Origin: Oscillospiraceae bacterium HV4-5-C5C
GTDB taxonomy: Bacteria; Bacillota; Clostridia; Saccharofermentanales; Fastidiosipilaceae
NCBI GenBank assembly: GCA_012034405.1
Contig: JAAVLZ010000001.1
Location: forward strand, 232,630-296,629
DNA: 64,000 bases
Reading direction: 5' to 3'
The notes under the pieces were generated by a model, which saw nothing but the letters and a program-made list of their open reading frames with translations, had not been told where the DNA came from and did no database searches. Below, piece by piece: positions 25,113-34,144 of this stretch; position 1 is the first letter of the stretch, and the number at the start of each line of letters is the position of its first letter. Made by a program: the position numbers and the translations under genes.

Positions 25113-26123
25113 TTATTCATTGATAAGATAAACATTGCCTTTTGCTCGGGTTATTGCAACATAGAGTTTATTCCTAGTGGATGGTGCCAGCTTTCTAAGT
25201 TCTCCTTTTGAATACATTAATGCCGTAGTTTTATTAAGAAGGACACACACATCCATGTGGCAATCTTCACCTTTTGTATCTCCCCAATTTCTGTGATCCG
25301 TTCCAAATCTTGCGCTGTCTTTATAGTGAAGTTTTATAATACTGCTGTCTGCAATGAGTTGCTGTATTTCGCTAGGATCTGTAACGAAGCGTATAGTTGT
25401 GTTATCGCTATCAGGTCGATTCGAGCAAATGTCAATACCCAGCATTCCAGAGACAAAGGAGCAGATGTTTTTACTGCAACGCCAACTTTTTATAAGTGTC
25501 GTTTTGTCGCAGATAAATCCTTTGCTTGTAAAATAGGCTTCGTAAGTATTTCTATCGTTAAACAAATTCTTATTTGTATTGCCATCACGACTAGTATCAA
25601 AAGTATGTTGGTAGAAATCGCCTACAAAAAGCATATTAAGGTTTGCATCCATAAGTTGCTCAAGGTAAGAAAAATCACGGCCAGCGATATCCTGAACTTC
25701 GTCGATGACAAACTCGTCAAAATATTTTTCAATCCGATGTTTAACTTCCTCGATCACCCCGGATTTTTCAATCAGAAGGGATAGCCTATTACTGTAAATA
25801 TAGTTTCCAGGTGAAATGTAATATGAACGCTGACTTTGGCTAACGTATTTATATGTATTCATCTCGTAAAAAACGCCTTTTGCTTTTAGCTGATCTGACA
25901 AATATGGCTTATAGCAAAATCGGTATAGAAAAGCAAAATACGTCATTAGGGTAATGCACTCTGGCCAGGTGCCATTAAACTTTTCTGCAATCTTTTTTGA
26001 AAGATTGTTATAATTCGCAATGGTGTAAGTGACTATTAACGACCTCTTTCTTTTAGAGAGGCTATCAACGATATATGTAGTTTTTCCAGAGCCAGCAACA
26101 GCAAAAATTACTCTCTTATCCAT
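25113..26123 (-). CDS. UvrD-like helicase, GajB-like (Gabija)
   Basis: A 336-residue superfamily 1A helicase with all core motifs: Walker A VAGSGKTTYI (I), FVIDEVQDI (II), FVGDFYQHTFD (III), SWRCSKNIC (IV), DTKGEDCHMDVCV (V) and YVAITRAKGNVYL (VI). It overlaps the OLD-family gene by 16 bp. An OLD-family TOPRIM nuclease followed by a UvrD-like helicase is the gene pair of the Gabija anti-phage system, where GajB is thought to sense or hydrolyse nucleotides during infection. It is clearly shorter than the roughly 490-residue GajB I know, so the 1B/2B insertions must be small or missing. Confidence 0.82.
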   Translation of the reverse strand: MDKRVIFAVAGSGKTTYIVDSLSKRKRSLIVTYTIANYNNLSKKIAEKFNGTWPECITLMTYFAFLYRFCYKPYLSDQLKAKGVFYEMNTYKYVSQSQRSYYISPGNYIYSNRLSLLIEKSGVIEEVKHRIEKYFDEFVIDEVQDIAGRDFSYLEQLMDANLNMLFVGDFYQHTFDTSRDGNTNKNLFNDRNTYEAYFTSKGFICDKTTLIKSWRCSKNICSFVSGMLGIDICSNRPDSDNTTIRFVTDPSEIQQLIADSSIIKLHYKDSARFGTDHRNWGDTKGEDCHMDVCVLLNKTTALMYSKGELRKLAPSTRNKLYVAITRAKGNVYLINE

Positions 26124-27673
26124 TGAATCGCCCTTTTCATGTATTCAGGAACGACTATTGGTTGTTCCTGAGATAGCAGAATATATGCTGCTTCCGTTTT
26201 GTTGTTTAGCATATAGTCTTGAGCCGGAGAGTTAAAGAGGCTATCGCATAATGCTGTATTGTCGTTATATAACACTATTTCAAAAGTACGCTTACTAATG
26301 TCTGACTCAAAGAAAACTTTTATGTTAGGATCGCCGTTATATTCAGCATACTTTTCAGTACAATTTCTTTGAGCATTCTGATCATTATCTGTTAGGACAG
26401 CGACCTTACATCCAGTGTGCTTTGCTATTTCGAGATAACGCTTAAAACTTAAACCACGAACGTCGATAATCTGTACGTTATCTTTTTCTGGCTTGCAACC
26501 TGCAATAGTTCCATAGAATTTATCCATCATCATATATTCGGATGGTCCCTCAACCAATATTACTTTAGTTGAAAGTGCAAATTCAACAATACTTGCAGGT
26601 GGTGCCTTCATAAAATATTTTGCCGTCTCATCACTCAAATCTTTTAGCATAATAGGTTGGTTCGCGCAGCGCGAGTGCATAATTAAAAGGTTCTTCAGTT
26701 CCAATCTAGTGCTTATCAAACTGTTATGAGTTGTAATAAAGAGTTGACATTTTCTGGTCTCGGCAACTCGTTGAATCATTTTTCTGAGATTTACCGGACT
26801 AAGGTGATTCTCTGGTTCTTCAATCAAAATAACGTCAACATTATCTCCAGAATGCTCTAGCGCGAAATCAGTTTTAATAAATATTTGCTTACCGGTGCCT
26901 TTACTATCAATGCCGATATCATCCTCATAAATCATCAAGTCGGATTCCAATTCCATGGCCGATCCGGTTTTTAGGCCAAAATTATAGTGCTTATCTGCCG
27001 GAATCCTATTATTCAACGCCTTTAAACTTTCCACCTGAAAAGCATTACGCATCTGACGGTAGTCGCATTTGTGATTGGCTCGCTCCTTGACGTCTGCCTC
27101 GGTATACTGGAAATACATTCTACGCACAAAATCATTTGTAGCATATTCTGAATTCATACTTGAACTATCGACTATTACGCTTCGTACTTTCTTTTTATAT
27201 CCTGTATATCCCTCATCTGCAAACGTGGAAAAGCGAATTGAATAATAATCATACGGGAAATAGTCACTATCTCCGGAGAGAACTATGGCAATCTCGTTTC
27301 GATAATCCGGATTTGGAGCACAGATTAATCTGATTCCATCGCACACTATTCCATCAGAATTATTTTTACCATTCATCGTATAGTCAAAATCGCCCAAGAG
27401 GAAAAGCTCCACCGATAATATAGGCAAATTATCAAAAGTCCGTGACTCAGAATTAAATTTCTTGACCGCATCAATATTGATCAATTTATCTAGTCCCAAT
27501 GATTCAACACGTCGAATATTTCCGCTGGAAACGATGTCAATAGCCTCTAAAATACTACTTTTTCCGACTTCATTATCACCAACAAGAATATTGATTTCCT
27601 TGTTTGGCTCGATTACATAATCACTGAATCTCTTAAAATTGTGTAGTTTAATTTTCTTTATTACAGTACTCAT
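26108..27673 (-). CDS. OLD-family ATPase/TOPRIM nuclease, GajA-like (Gabija)
   Basis: A 521-residue protein. The N-terminal ABC-type ATPase has Walker A GDNEVGKSSILEAI (about residues 31-44), Walker B VILIEEPENHLSP and the H-loop LFITTHNSLIS. The C-terminal TOPRIM domain has the Glu in KVILVEGPSEYMMMDKF and the D-x-D in KVAVLTDNDQNAQ. GajA proteins nick phage DNA when nucleotides are depleted. The start MSTVIKKIKLHNFKRF was chosen (GGAGACGAG upstream). It is separated from the helicase-methylase module by 275 bp containing hairpins, so it may be an independent unit. Confidence 0.85.
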   Translation of the reverse strand: MSTVIKKIKLHNFKRFSDYVIEPNKEINILVGDNEVGKSSILEAIDIVSSGNIRRVESLGLDKLINIDAVKKFNSESRTFDNLPILSVELFLLGDFDYTMNGKNNSDGIVCDGIRLICAPNPDYRNEIAIVLSGDSDYFPYDYYSIRFSTFADEGYTGYKKKVRSVIVDSSSMNSEYATNDFVRRMYFQYTEADVKERANHKCDYRQMRNAFQVESLKALNNRIPADKHYNFGLKTGSAMELESDLMIYEDDIGIDSKGTGKQIFIKTDFALEHSGDNVDVILIEEPENHLSPVNLRKMIQRVAETRKCQLFITTHNSLISTRLELKNLLIMHSRCANQPIMLKDLSDETAKYFMKAPPASIVEFALSTKVILVEGPSEYMMMDKFYGTIAGCKPEKDNVQIIDVRGLSFKRYLEIAKHTGCKVAVLTDNDQNAQRNCTEKYAEYNGDPNIKVFFESDISKRTFEIVLYNDNTALCDSLFNSPAQDYMLNNKTEAAYILLSQEQPIVVPEYMKRAIQWIRE

Positions 27674-27814
27674 GTTTTCTCGTCTCCAACGATAATGCAT
27701 CCAAATCTACTAACAGTATTTCGTTCTGCGCGTTGAATACATCTGGATAAAGCCCATGCGATATAGTTTATTTCTCATAAAATACATTGTGTTTTCAATA
27801 TAACTAGTCCTGCA

Positions 27815-27930
27815 CAAAATAGCGTCCGAAGGATGCGCAGCCGTATGATGGAATCATGCGATCAGAGGGGATTGGGGGCATCGCCCTCAACAAGCAAAAA
27901 GCAAAGTGGGGCCCGCTTTGCCCTGCTTGC
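27815..27930. other. oriT-like hairpin cluster (candidate)
   Basis: Serial short dyads: TCC-GAA-GGA (about 27826-27834), ATGAT-GGA-ATCAT, GGGGGC-ATC-GCCCTC, and a two-tier stem CAAGCA/TGCTTG enclosing GCAAAG/CTTTGC at 27891-27929. The order and wording (GCGTCCGAAGGATGCGCA, then GGGGGCATCGCCC, then CAAGCA) resemble transfer-origin regions I remember beside mobilisation genes in clostridial conjugative elements. No relaxase is present. On the minus strand the two-tier stem could alternatively act in termination between the helicase and gajA-like genes. Confidence 0.4.
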
Positions 27931-27947
27931 CAGACTGTTAACTCCAA

Positions 27948-30701
27948 TTACCAGCCCCGCATGAGTTGACGCATCTTGTCCTGCTTATCAAGCACCGTTG
28001 TACAAGCTTCCCAGTTTTCCGTATGCGGAGGGATTGTCTCATATTTTATGGAGAATGGATTCTGTTTCGGTATTGCATCGATACGTTCCTGTGCCTGCTG
28101 CTCATTATCAAGCGCGATGTCAATCCATACATCTTCCAAGGTGTCAGGAATCTGGCCGAACATGTTATAAATATCGTTCAACCGATTTGACAAGACCTTA
28201 TGTACTTTATCTTCCACGGAATCTTTGTATCTCATGTTGAAAATACGAACGCAATCGCTGATTTGCCCTATCCTTTGGATACGGCCTTTCCGCTGTTCAA
28301 GTCGAGTTGGGTTCCAGGGAAGGTCAAGATTGATGAGCGTTGAAAGCGTCTGAAGGTTCAACCCTTCGCTTGCAGCATCTGTCCCGACGAGTATTTTTAT
28401 TTTTCGCTCCTTGACCATGGCCTTGATTTCCTCCTTCTGCTTTTTCTCAAACATTGCGTTGATAAAGCATCCGGATTTGTCGCCGCCAGCATAAAGGCCG
28501 ATCAATGTGTCAGGGATGTCGAGCGATAACTTTTCGGCGATAAAGTGCGCGCTGTCATAATACTGGGAGAAAACAATACAGCCTTGGTCTTTCCACGGCC
28601 GATCCTCTTCGTCAGCTCCGTTTTGCAGAATTTCAAGAGTCTTCCCGTATTTTGGATCACTATCATGATTCATCGCAAGGATAGCTACAAGTTCCCGCAG
28701 GCACTCCGTTTCTTCCGGGGTAAGTTCCTTTACTTCGGAAACATCTTCGTCGTAATCCTCGTCGTCCTCAAATGTAACATCAAATTCATCCTCGAGAATC
28801 TGACGGCCTTCCTCCGTCCAGGCAAGCATTTTTTTAGCGGTGTTTTCGCCGGCGAGAATTGTACTGCCGATACGCTTCAGCATTAAGGTTGACATGAAGC
28901 CTCCGGCCTTGACGCGCTTGGACAGAAGTGAGCAAAATTCCTGCGCTTTTTGATACGCTTGTTTTTGATATCCTTCAAGCGGAAGGGAGTCGTCATCATG
29001 CTCGCCAAGCAAGAGCACGTTGATCTTTTTCAAATACGGTTCACCGGTGGATGGGTTGATAGTGTTTTCAAGGAAGTCTCTCGTTCTGCGAACAATATGC
29101 CGTATGTACGGATTAGAGTTCAGAACAAATTTATCCGTGATATAGAGCGTTTTGATCTTATTCCGAATGGACATTCTGCCGCTCGTATAGATTTCCGGAG
29201 ACAGAACGAATTGGTCATCCGGAATATCCAAAGTATCACGAAGACTGTTGATCTTGTGAGCACCGGCCGTTCTTTCCGGAAAGGGGTTGCGCATGATATC
29301 CCACATCGTTATTTCGCTCTCGGGAACAGGCTCTTTGCTGCAAACCATATCCAGCATCAGCTGCGGCTTTTTATGCCATTCACTATAAATGTCTCCCATC
29401 ACTTTTTGCGCAGGCAGGCTGAGCGCGTTGATGAGATCATACGCTTCAATCGTATTCACCTGCACTGGTGTGGCTGTGGCAAGCAGCATACTTTTTGTCC
29501 GGTAGGTTACTTCGTTCAAAAACTGAAGCAAATAATTTGGATCGGCCTTGTGCGTGTCCGGGTCTTTCGTCGGGTTCCTGCGTCTTGCCCTGTGCGCTTC
29601 GTCCAGAATGACGCACTCATATTCTTTTTGGAGAAGAAGCTCAAATGCTTCCGTGCGGCGGGAAACAAGTCCTTGAGAAACGATGCCGACTCTGCGGGGA
29701 CATTTCAGAATAGAGCGCGTGTTTTCAGCCTGATAGAAATAGCCGGTCTCGTCTTGCCAGCCATGCCCTGTCCACACGGCGCTCGGCATATCGAGCATGG
29801 AGTTCATTTCATCCTGCCACTGGAAAAGCAGCGTTTTGGGGACAATAATCAGGATCGGTTTGTCGCCGGAAAGTGCCATTAGTTTTGCTGCCATTGCAAG
29901 TTGGATGGTTTTTCCCAAACCGACCTGATCGGCAAGAAGGTAACGGGCACCGCCTGGCTTTTGGTGTTCCCGAAAGGCCAGTTCTACAAAATATTTCTGG
30001 TGTTCCCACAAGCCAAATTCTTTTCTGAAAACCGGTTCCTCCACAGCCGCAGCGGGAATTTCCGGCTCTGGCTGCTCCCGCCATTTGACCAGCGGAACAA
30101 CGGTTCTCTTTGACAAGCGGTCAATGTCCTCAACAATAAAATCACAGAGATTGACGGCATACTTGTTGTTCCAGAAAAAGTCAAATTCCTTTTGCACCCA
30201 GTCTACGGCCTCTGGCGAATCATCCTCCCAAACCATTTCATAGTTCAGCTGAAACGCGCTCTTTGTCTCGTTGATGCTGCCGAGAAAGCTCGTCCTGGTA
30301 CCGTTTTCGTATGTGATGATCCCTGCCTTGCCATGCATCAGGCCGTATGCTTCATCCGGGATCACGCGAACCTGGAGCTTGTCGCTTTTCAAAAGGCGAT
30401 ACAGCCGCGTTAACCGTTCGCAGCTTTGCGGGGAAGTATACTTGTTCTCCGGTTCAAAGATGCACCATTCCTGCTTCATGCGCTGCGCGTAAGCAGCGGT
30501 CTCCACATCTTCGGCAGAAAGGCCACTGTTGCAGATTACCCGCGCTGTGCCGGACATAGCTTCAATACTCTCGCCGGCGACCTCCAGAATGGAAGAACAA
30601 AAATAGCCGGCGATGCGGTCGTAACTTTTTGCGCCGATCAGCTTTTTATTCAGGAATGATTCATCCAGCCGGCTGAGGCGTGAGGAGTAGCGGTTAACCA
30701 T
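27948..30701 (-). CDS. PLD-domain SNF2 helicase of DUF1156/DUF499 defence module
   Basis: A 917-residue protein. Residues 1-190 are a phospholipase-D-like domain: DRIAGYFCSSILEVAGESIE, the HxK motif in GLMHGKAGII (about residue 123) and SFLGSINETKSAFQLN. Residues 230-860 are an SF2 SNF2-type helicase: LADQVGLGKTIQLAM (I), CVILDEAHRARR (II), LLATATPVQ (III), LVGTDAASEGLNLQ (V) and QRKGRIQRIGQ (VI). The domain order PLD-SNF2 is typical of prokaryotic DNA-defence helicases. It starts 15 bp after the methyltransferase stop, behind GAGGTGAAG, and is the last gene of the module. Confidence 0.88.
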   Translation of the reverse strand: MVNRYSSRLSRLDESFLNKKLIGAKSYDRIAGYFCSSILEVAGESIEAMSGTARVICNSGLSAEDVETAAYAQRMKQEWCIFEPENKYTSPQSCERLTRLYRLLKSDKLQVRVIPDEAYGLMHGKAGIITYENGTRTSFLGSINETKSAFQLNYEMVWEDDSPEAVDWVQKEFDFFWNNKYAVNLCDFIVEDIDRLSKRTVVPLVKWREQPEPEIPAAAVEEPVFRKEFGLWEHQKYFVELAFREHQKPGGARYLLADQVGLGKTIQLAMAAKLMALSGDKPILIIVPKTLLFQWQDEMNSMLDMPSAVWTGHGWQDETGYFYQAENTRSILKCPRRVGIVSQGLVSRRTEAFELLLQKEYECVILDEAHRARRRNPTKDPDTHKADPNYLLQFLNEVTYRTKSMLLATATPVQVNTIEAYDLINALSLPAQKVMGDIYSEWHKKPQLMLDMVCSKEPVPESEITMWDIMRNPFPERTAGAHKINSLRDTLDIPDDQFVLSPEIYTSGRMSIRNKIKTLYITDKFVLNSNPYIRHIVRRTRDFLENTINPSTGEPYLKKINVLLLGEHDDDSLPLEGYQKQAYQKAQEFCSLLSKRVKAGGFMSTLMLKRIGSTILAGENTAKKMLAWTEEGRQILEDEFDVTFEDDEDYDEDVSEVKELTPEETECLRELVAILAMNHDSDPKYGKTLEILQNGADEEDRPWKDQGCIVFSQYYDSAHFIAEKLSLDIPDTLIGLYAGGDKSGCFINAMFEKKQKEEIKAMVKERKIKILVGTDAASEGLNLQTLSTLINLDLPWNPTRLEQRKGRIQRIGQISDCVRIFNMRYKDSVEDKVHKVLSNRLNDIYNMFGQIPDTLEDVWIDIALDNEQQAQERIDAIPKQNPFSIKYETIPPHTENWEACTTVLDKQDKMRQLMRGW

Positions 30702-30716
30702 TTATCTTCACCTCGC

Positions 30717-33599
30717 TCAGATGCTGTCGTGCGTAACCAGAGCCAGAAGCAGTTCCGCCATATTGGAAGAATCGGCCCAGTGTTCCTGCATGTTGCTGAT
30801 ATCACGGTTGTTTACAAGGAACGACAGGATCTGCATAATCATTTCGCGCTTGTCCCAGTAGTTCGGCAATTCTCCCTTCAGGTAACCCAGCGCCTTGTTC
30901 GGATTCATGTCCTCTTTGATGCCCGCATAGATCGCGGCAAAAATCGTGCGCATCAGGGATTTTTCAAAATCCGGCACATCGCTGATCGTGCGGCCGGCCA
31001 TTTCGAACGGCGTTTTCAACCGCGCTGTATTGGCTTTTTCGCTCGCCATCATCTGTGAATAGCCCCCGATGGAAAAGCCGCGGGCGAATTCCTGATAGGT
31101 ACTGATCTGATAGCTGCCATGCTTTTCGCTTTCAAGCCCCTTAATATAGAACTTCTCGGCATTGGAAAGCTCACGCCAGAGAAAACTGTCAAAATCCAGT
31201 GGGATAACACAGTCGTAAGCGATTTTCTTCGCATTTTCAATAATCCCAACGATTTTACTGCCAGTGGGATTGGAAATTGCCTGATTCAGCTCAAAGTCCA
31301 GATCGAGGTCTTCAATCGTTGCATAGGAAGTCAGCACCTTTAGCGAGGCGGCATAGGCTGCCAGCACGTAGTCCGGGTCAGAGAAGTTCGGCTCCTCCTT
31401 GTCATCCAGCTTCTGCATGCTTTCAATCTGGCGCTTGACTTCATTCCGGATATCCGCATTGATCTCATCCAGAAAAGTCATATCGCTGCTGGTCTGTTTG
31501 CGGAGCACCAGCAGGACCGTTCCTTTGACGTAGTTGCCGTCTTTCAGGCCGGAGGCATCCGTTTCCGTGGCAATATTCCAGGCCGCGGTAACCTTCAGGC
31601 CGGATTTCCACATTATGATGGCAAGCTGTGCCCATACAGCCGGATCGCTGTGGGTAAACATGACCACCTGCATACCATTGTCCGGCATGTGCTTGGTCAG
31701 GTTGGAGTAGATTTCGATCATAGTCTGGCTGAAATGCTCATCACCACGGACAGCGAGGATTCGTTTACTGTCTGTGTACCAATCAGGGAAAGCTTTTTGA
31801 AGCAATGATTTGTCCCAAGCAAGGAAAAACTCAGAAAGTTCGTGATAATTAATTGCATCAGCATAAGGGGGATCCGTTATCCAAAGATCACAAATCGAAT
31901 ATACTTCTCTTGCATCTATAACCTTTACTTCGGTTTCTTTTTGGATGGGGGTTCCATTGTATTCATTACGCCAGACAGTTTCCTGCATTTTCAATCCACG
32001 GGCGCCCCAATTGAACAATGTATTTAATGCTTGGTTGTAATACGTTTGTTTAGCAATATCAGTATTTGGATCCCATCTACACAATTTGCTTCCATAGTCT
32101 ACCATACGGTTTATTCCAAGTATGCCTGCAACAATATATCTATTTTCTACACTTTGCTTTGCAATCTCGGCAAATCTACTCAGCAAAAAAAGTTGCCTAT
32201 TGGTATACAATTGATGCCAATATTTCCATCCGCGATTTCTCATAACCTCAATAGTTTTATCGCCAGGTTCGATGGGAGCTGAGGGAATTAGGCCCATTTC
32301 CTGCCATTCAGAAAAATGCTCCGCTACAATGTCATGTATGGTCTTTTCATTTTGCAGATCACGTTCATTCGGCGCTCGATAATATCTTGTCCCGTCTTTT
32401 CTTTCATAACGAATTACATAAAGCCGTTCCTGGTAGATATCTTCTGGCCGTGGTTCGAATTCATTTTGAGCCCATTGCCTCAGACCATAAATTGTATTGC
32501 CGTTTTCGTCTGTTTTATCCCGACGTAGAACCGATATCGGGGTGCTCTTTCCGCAATGAGGGCATACAAGCGCGTTGTCCTGAACTGTACCACCACTTTG
32601 TGCTTTCCGTAGCTCTGCGTCAGTAACATCAGCTTTGATGCTGATGTCATACCGTTGGCCATTTTCATGCAATTCGGCAATCACTTTACCGGCGCGAATA
32701 CCCACTACAAAAGAGGGAAGCATTGGAACAATCATGCCGCACTCCGGACAGCGTGCTTCTACACAATAAAGATAGGACAGTGCTCTGTCGCCTTTTTCGT
32801 TATGTTCTATTCCGAGACTGCAGATCTCTTTGTCAACAGCGTCGTATGCCTTTTTCTGGAAATCGGTTATTGCCGTTAATTCATTTTCACTTGCCCCGCA
32901 AATATGCAGGTCTGCCCAAGTCAATAAGCCTGCAATAGGATTCAAATCACTTGCGTAAACATCGCAACCCATGCGTGCCGCCTCAAAGGGAATAGAACCT
33001 CCGCCGCAAAAGCAGTCACCAACCGCGATGTTGTGGCCGTATCGCTTCATTGAAAGCTGATTGACAAGCTCCGGGAGGCTGTGCGCCGCGGTACCGAGGT
33101 GCTGGTTAATCTCATTCCACGATTGCTCGCTGATATTCTCCAACTGCTCTGGTCGCTTGCAGAGCGTGAGCTTTTCGTCATAACCCATTGACTTGAAAAC
33201 GGCTGCCTCAATTTCCTTTTTGGGTGCATCTTTGCTGAGAGTAATCTTATCTCCGCTTGTTTCAAACCATTCGCCATAGGAATTGTTCAGCTTTTTACTC
33301 TTTTGAACATGTTCCCACAGTTCCCTTGCGGAGAGGCTTTTTTCCTTGCGAAAAATCAACCCTTCCCGGTCCATGCTCATAATTTTCAGGAAGATTTCCA
33401 TGTCCTTTTCCGGGTTGTCGCTGGAGGGCATCAGGCAACCCAGCACGGCGGCGCGCACCAGCACAAGAGGCTTGCGCCCCCACCACTTTCCCAATCCAGT
33501 AAGCGTTTGGCTTTGAACTGCTTTACGTTCCTTATAGCTCTCCTTGCTGACTTTGCTAACAGGAAATTGCTTTTCGATAAATGAAAGGTGTTCGTTCAC
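30717..33599 (-). CDS. DUF1156 DNA methyltransferase (COG1743-like)
   Basis: A 960-residue modification-type enzyme. The N-terminus has the DUF1156 signature LGKWWGRKPLVLVRAAVLG (about residues 36-54). The SAM-binding motif is VGDCFCGGGSIPFEAARMGC at about 193-212. A zinc ribbon follows (CPECG and CPHCG). The catalytic motif is DLWITDPPYADAINYHEL at about residue 575, a DPPY tetrad of amino-methyltransferases (N6-adenine or N4-cytosine). It overlaps the DUF3780 stop by four bases. In the anti-phage module it would mark self DNA or participate directly in restriction; the target sequence is unknown. Confidence 0.9.
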   Translation of the reverse strand: MNEHLSFIEKQFPVSKVSKESYKERKAVQSQTLTGLGKWWGRKPLVLVRAAVLGCLMPSSDNPEKDMEIFLKIMSMDREGLIFRKEKSLSARELWEHVQKSKKLNNSYGEWFETSGDKITLSKDAPKKEIEAAVFKSMGYDEKLTLCKRPEQLENISEQSWNEINQHLGTAAHSLPELVNQLSMKRYGHNIAVGDCFCGGGSIPFEAARMGCDVYASDLNPIAGLLTWADLHICGASENELTAITDFQKKAYDAVDKEICSLGIEHNEKGDRALSYLYCVEARCPECGMIVPMLPSFVVGIRAGKVIAELHENGQRYDISIKADVTDAELRKAQSGGTVQDNALVCPHCGKSTPISVLRRDKTDENGNTIYGLRQWAQNEFEPRPEDIYQERLYVIRYERKDGTRYYRAPNERDLQNEKTIHDIVAEHFSEWQEMGLIPSAPIEPGDKTIEVMRNRGWKYWHQLYTNRQLFLLSRFAEIAKQSVENRYIVAGILGINRMVDYGSKLCRWDPNTDIAKQTYYNQALNTLFNWGARGLKMQETVWRNEYNGTPIQKETEVKVIDAREVYSICDLWITDPPYADAINYHELSEFFLAWDKSLLQKAFPDWYTDSKRILAVRGDEHFSQTMIEIYSNLTKHMPDNGMQVVMFTHSDPAVWAQLAIIMWKSGLKVTAAWNIATETDASGLKDGNYVKGTVLLVLRKQTSSDMTFLDEINADIRNEVKRQIESMQKLDDKEEPNFSDPDYVLAAYAASLKVLTSYATIEDLDLDFELNQAISNPTGSKIVGIIENAKKIAYDCVIPLDFDSFLWRELSNAEKFYIKGLESEKHGSYQISTYQEFARGFSIGGYSQMMASEKANTARLKTPFEMAGRTISDVPDFEKSLMRTIFAAIYAGIKEDMNPNKALGYLKGELPNYWDKREMIMQILSFLVNNRDISNMQEHWADSSNMAELLLALVTHDSI

Positions 33600-34144
33600 T
33601 TGATTTCTCCTCCGCTCAGTTCTTCCAGTGTTATCTGGTTGCTCTCATCCACCGGGTTCTCGCACAAGGCATAACGTAAAGCTGTTCGCCAGCCTTTTTT
33701 GTCATTGATACCGCCGGTGCTCGCATTCGTCATCGTGTAGAGCCACCAGCGCTCCTCCGGCTGAAGACCAAGCCAGTTGCGGATGGCGGTGGGGATGCCG
33801 GCCGGGTCGTTGTTTTCAATGCCCCACAACAACACCATAAGTTCCTTGCCCATCAGCTTTTCCACTGGCGTACCGCCAATAGAGAATTTACCGATTGGCT
33901 TCTTCGATTCCTTCAGGCGGGCATTGAACTCATTTGCCACTTCGCTGGCCAATTTTGACCATTTATAGCGGGAAATACGGAGCTTCAGGATATCCCGGCT
34001 TCTGATTTTCTGCTCGCCGTTCTCATCCCAGCCAAAGCGTTCATAGACGCATACTTCGCTTTGCTTATCCTCGTTGATTACGACGTAAAAATGGTTATCA
34101 GACTCAGCCGGATTATATCCAAAGCCGATATAATCCTTATTCAT
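33596..34144 (-). CDS. DUF3780 family protein of anti-phage module
   Basis: A 182-residue protein. MNKDYIGFGYNPAESDNHFY, then VVINEDKQSEVCVYERFGW, then KWSKLASEVANEFNARLK match DUF3780 proteins as I remember them; public annotation names these 'anti-phage-associated DUF3780'. No catalytic motif is visible. It is joined by four-base overlaps (ATGA type) to both DUF499 upstream and the methyltransferase downstream, so stoichiometric coupled translation is likely. It probably acts as a structural or adaptor subunit (inference). Confidence 0.8.
   Translation of the reverse strand: MNKDYIGFGYNPAESDNHFYVVINEDKQSEVCVYERFGWDENGEQKIRSRDILKLRISRYKWSKLASEVANEFNARLKESKKPIGKFSIGGTPVEKLMGKELMVLLWGIENNDPAGIPTAIRNWLGLQPEERWWLYTMTNASTGGINDKKGWRTALRYALCENPVDESNQITLEELSGGEIK

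Noticed and set aside
25401..25440. Left attachment site from a GATTCGA match
   Set aside because: Only a short chance match inside the GajB-like coding frame; it does not extend over the tRNA 3' end sequence.
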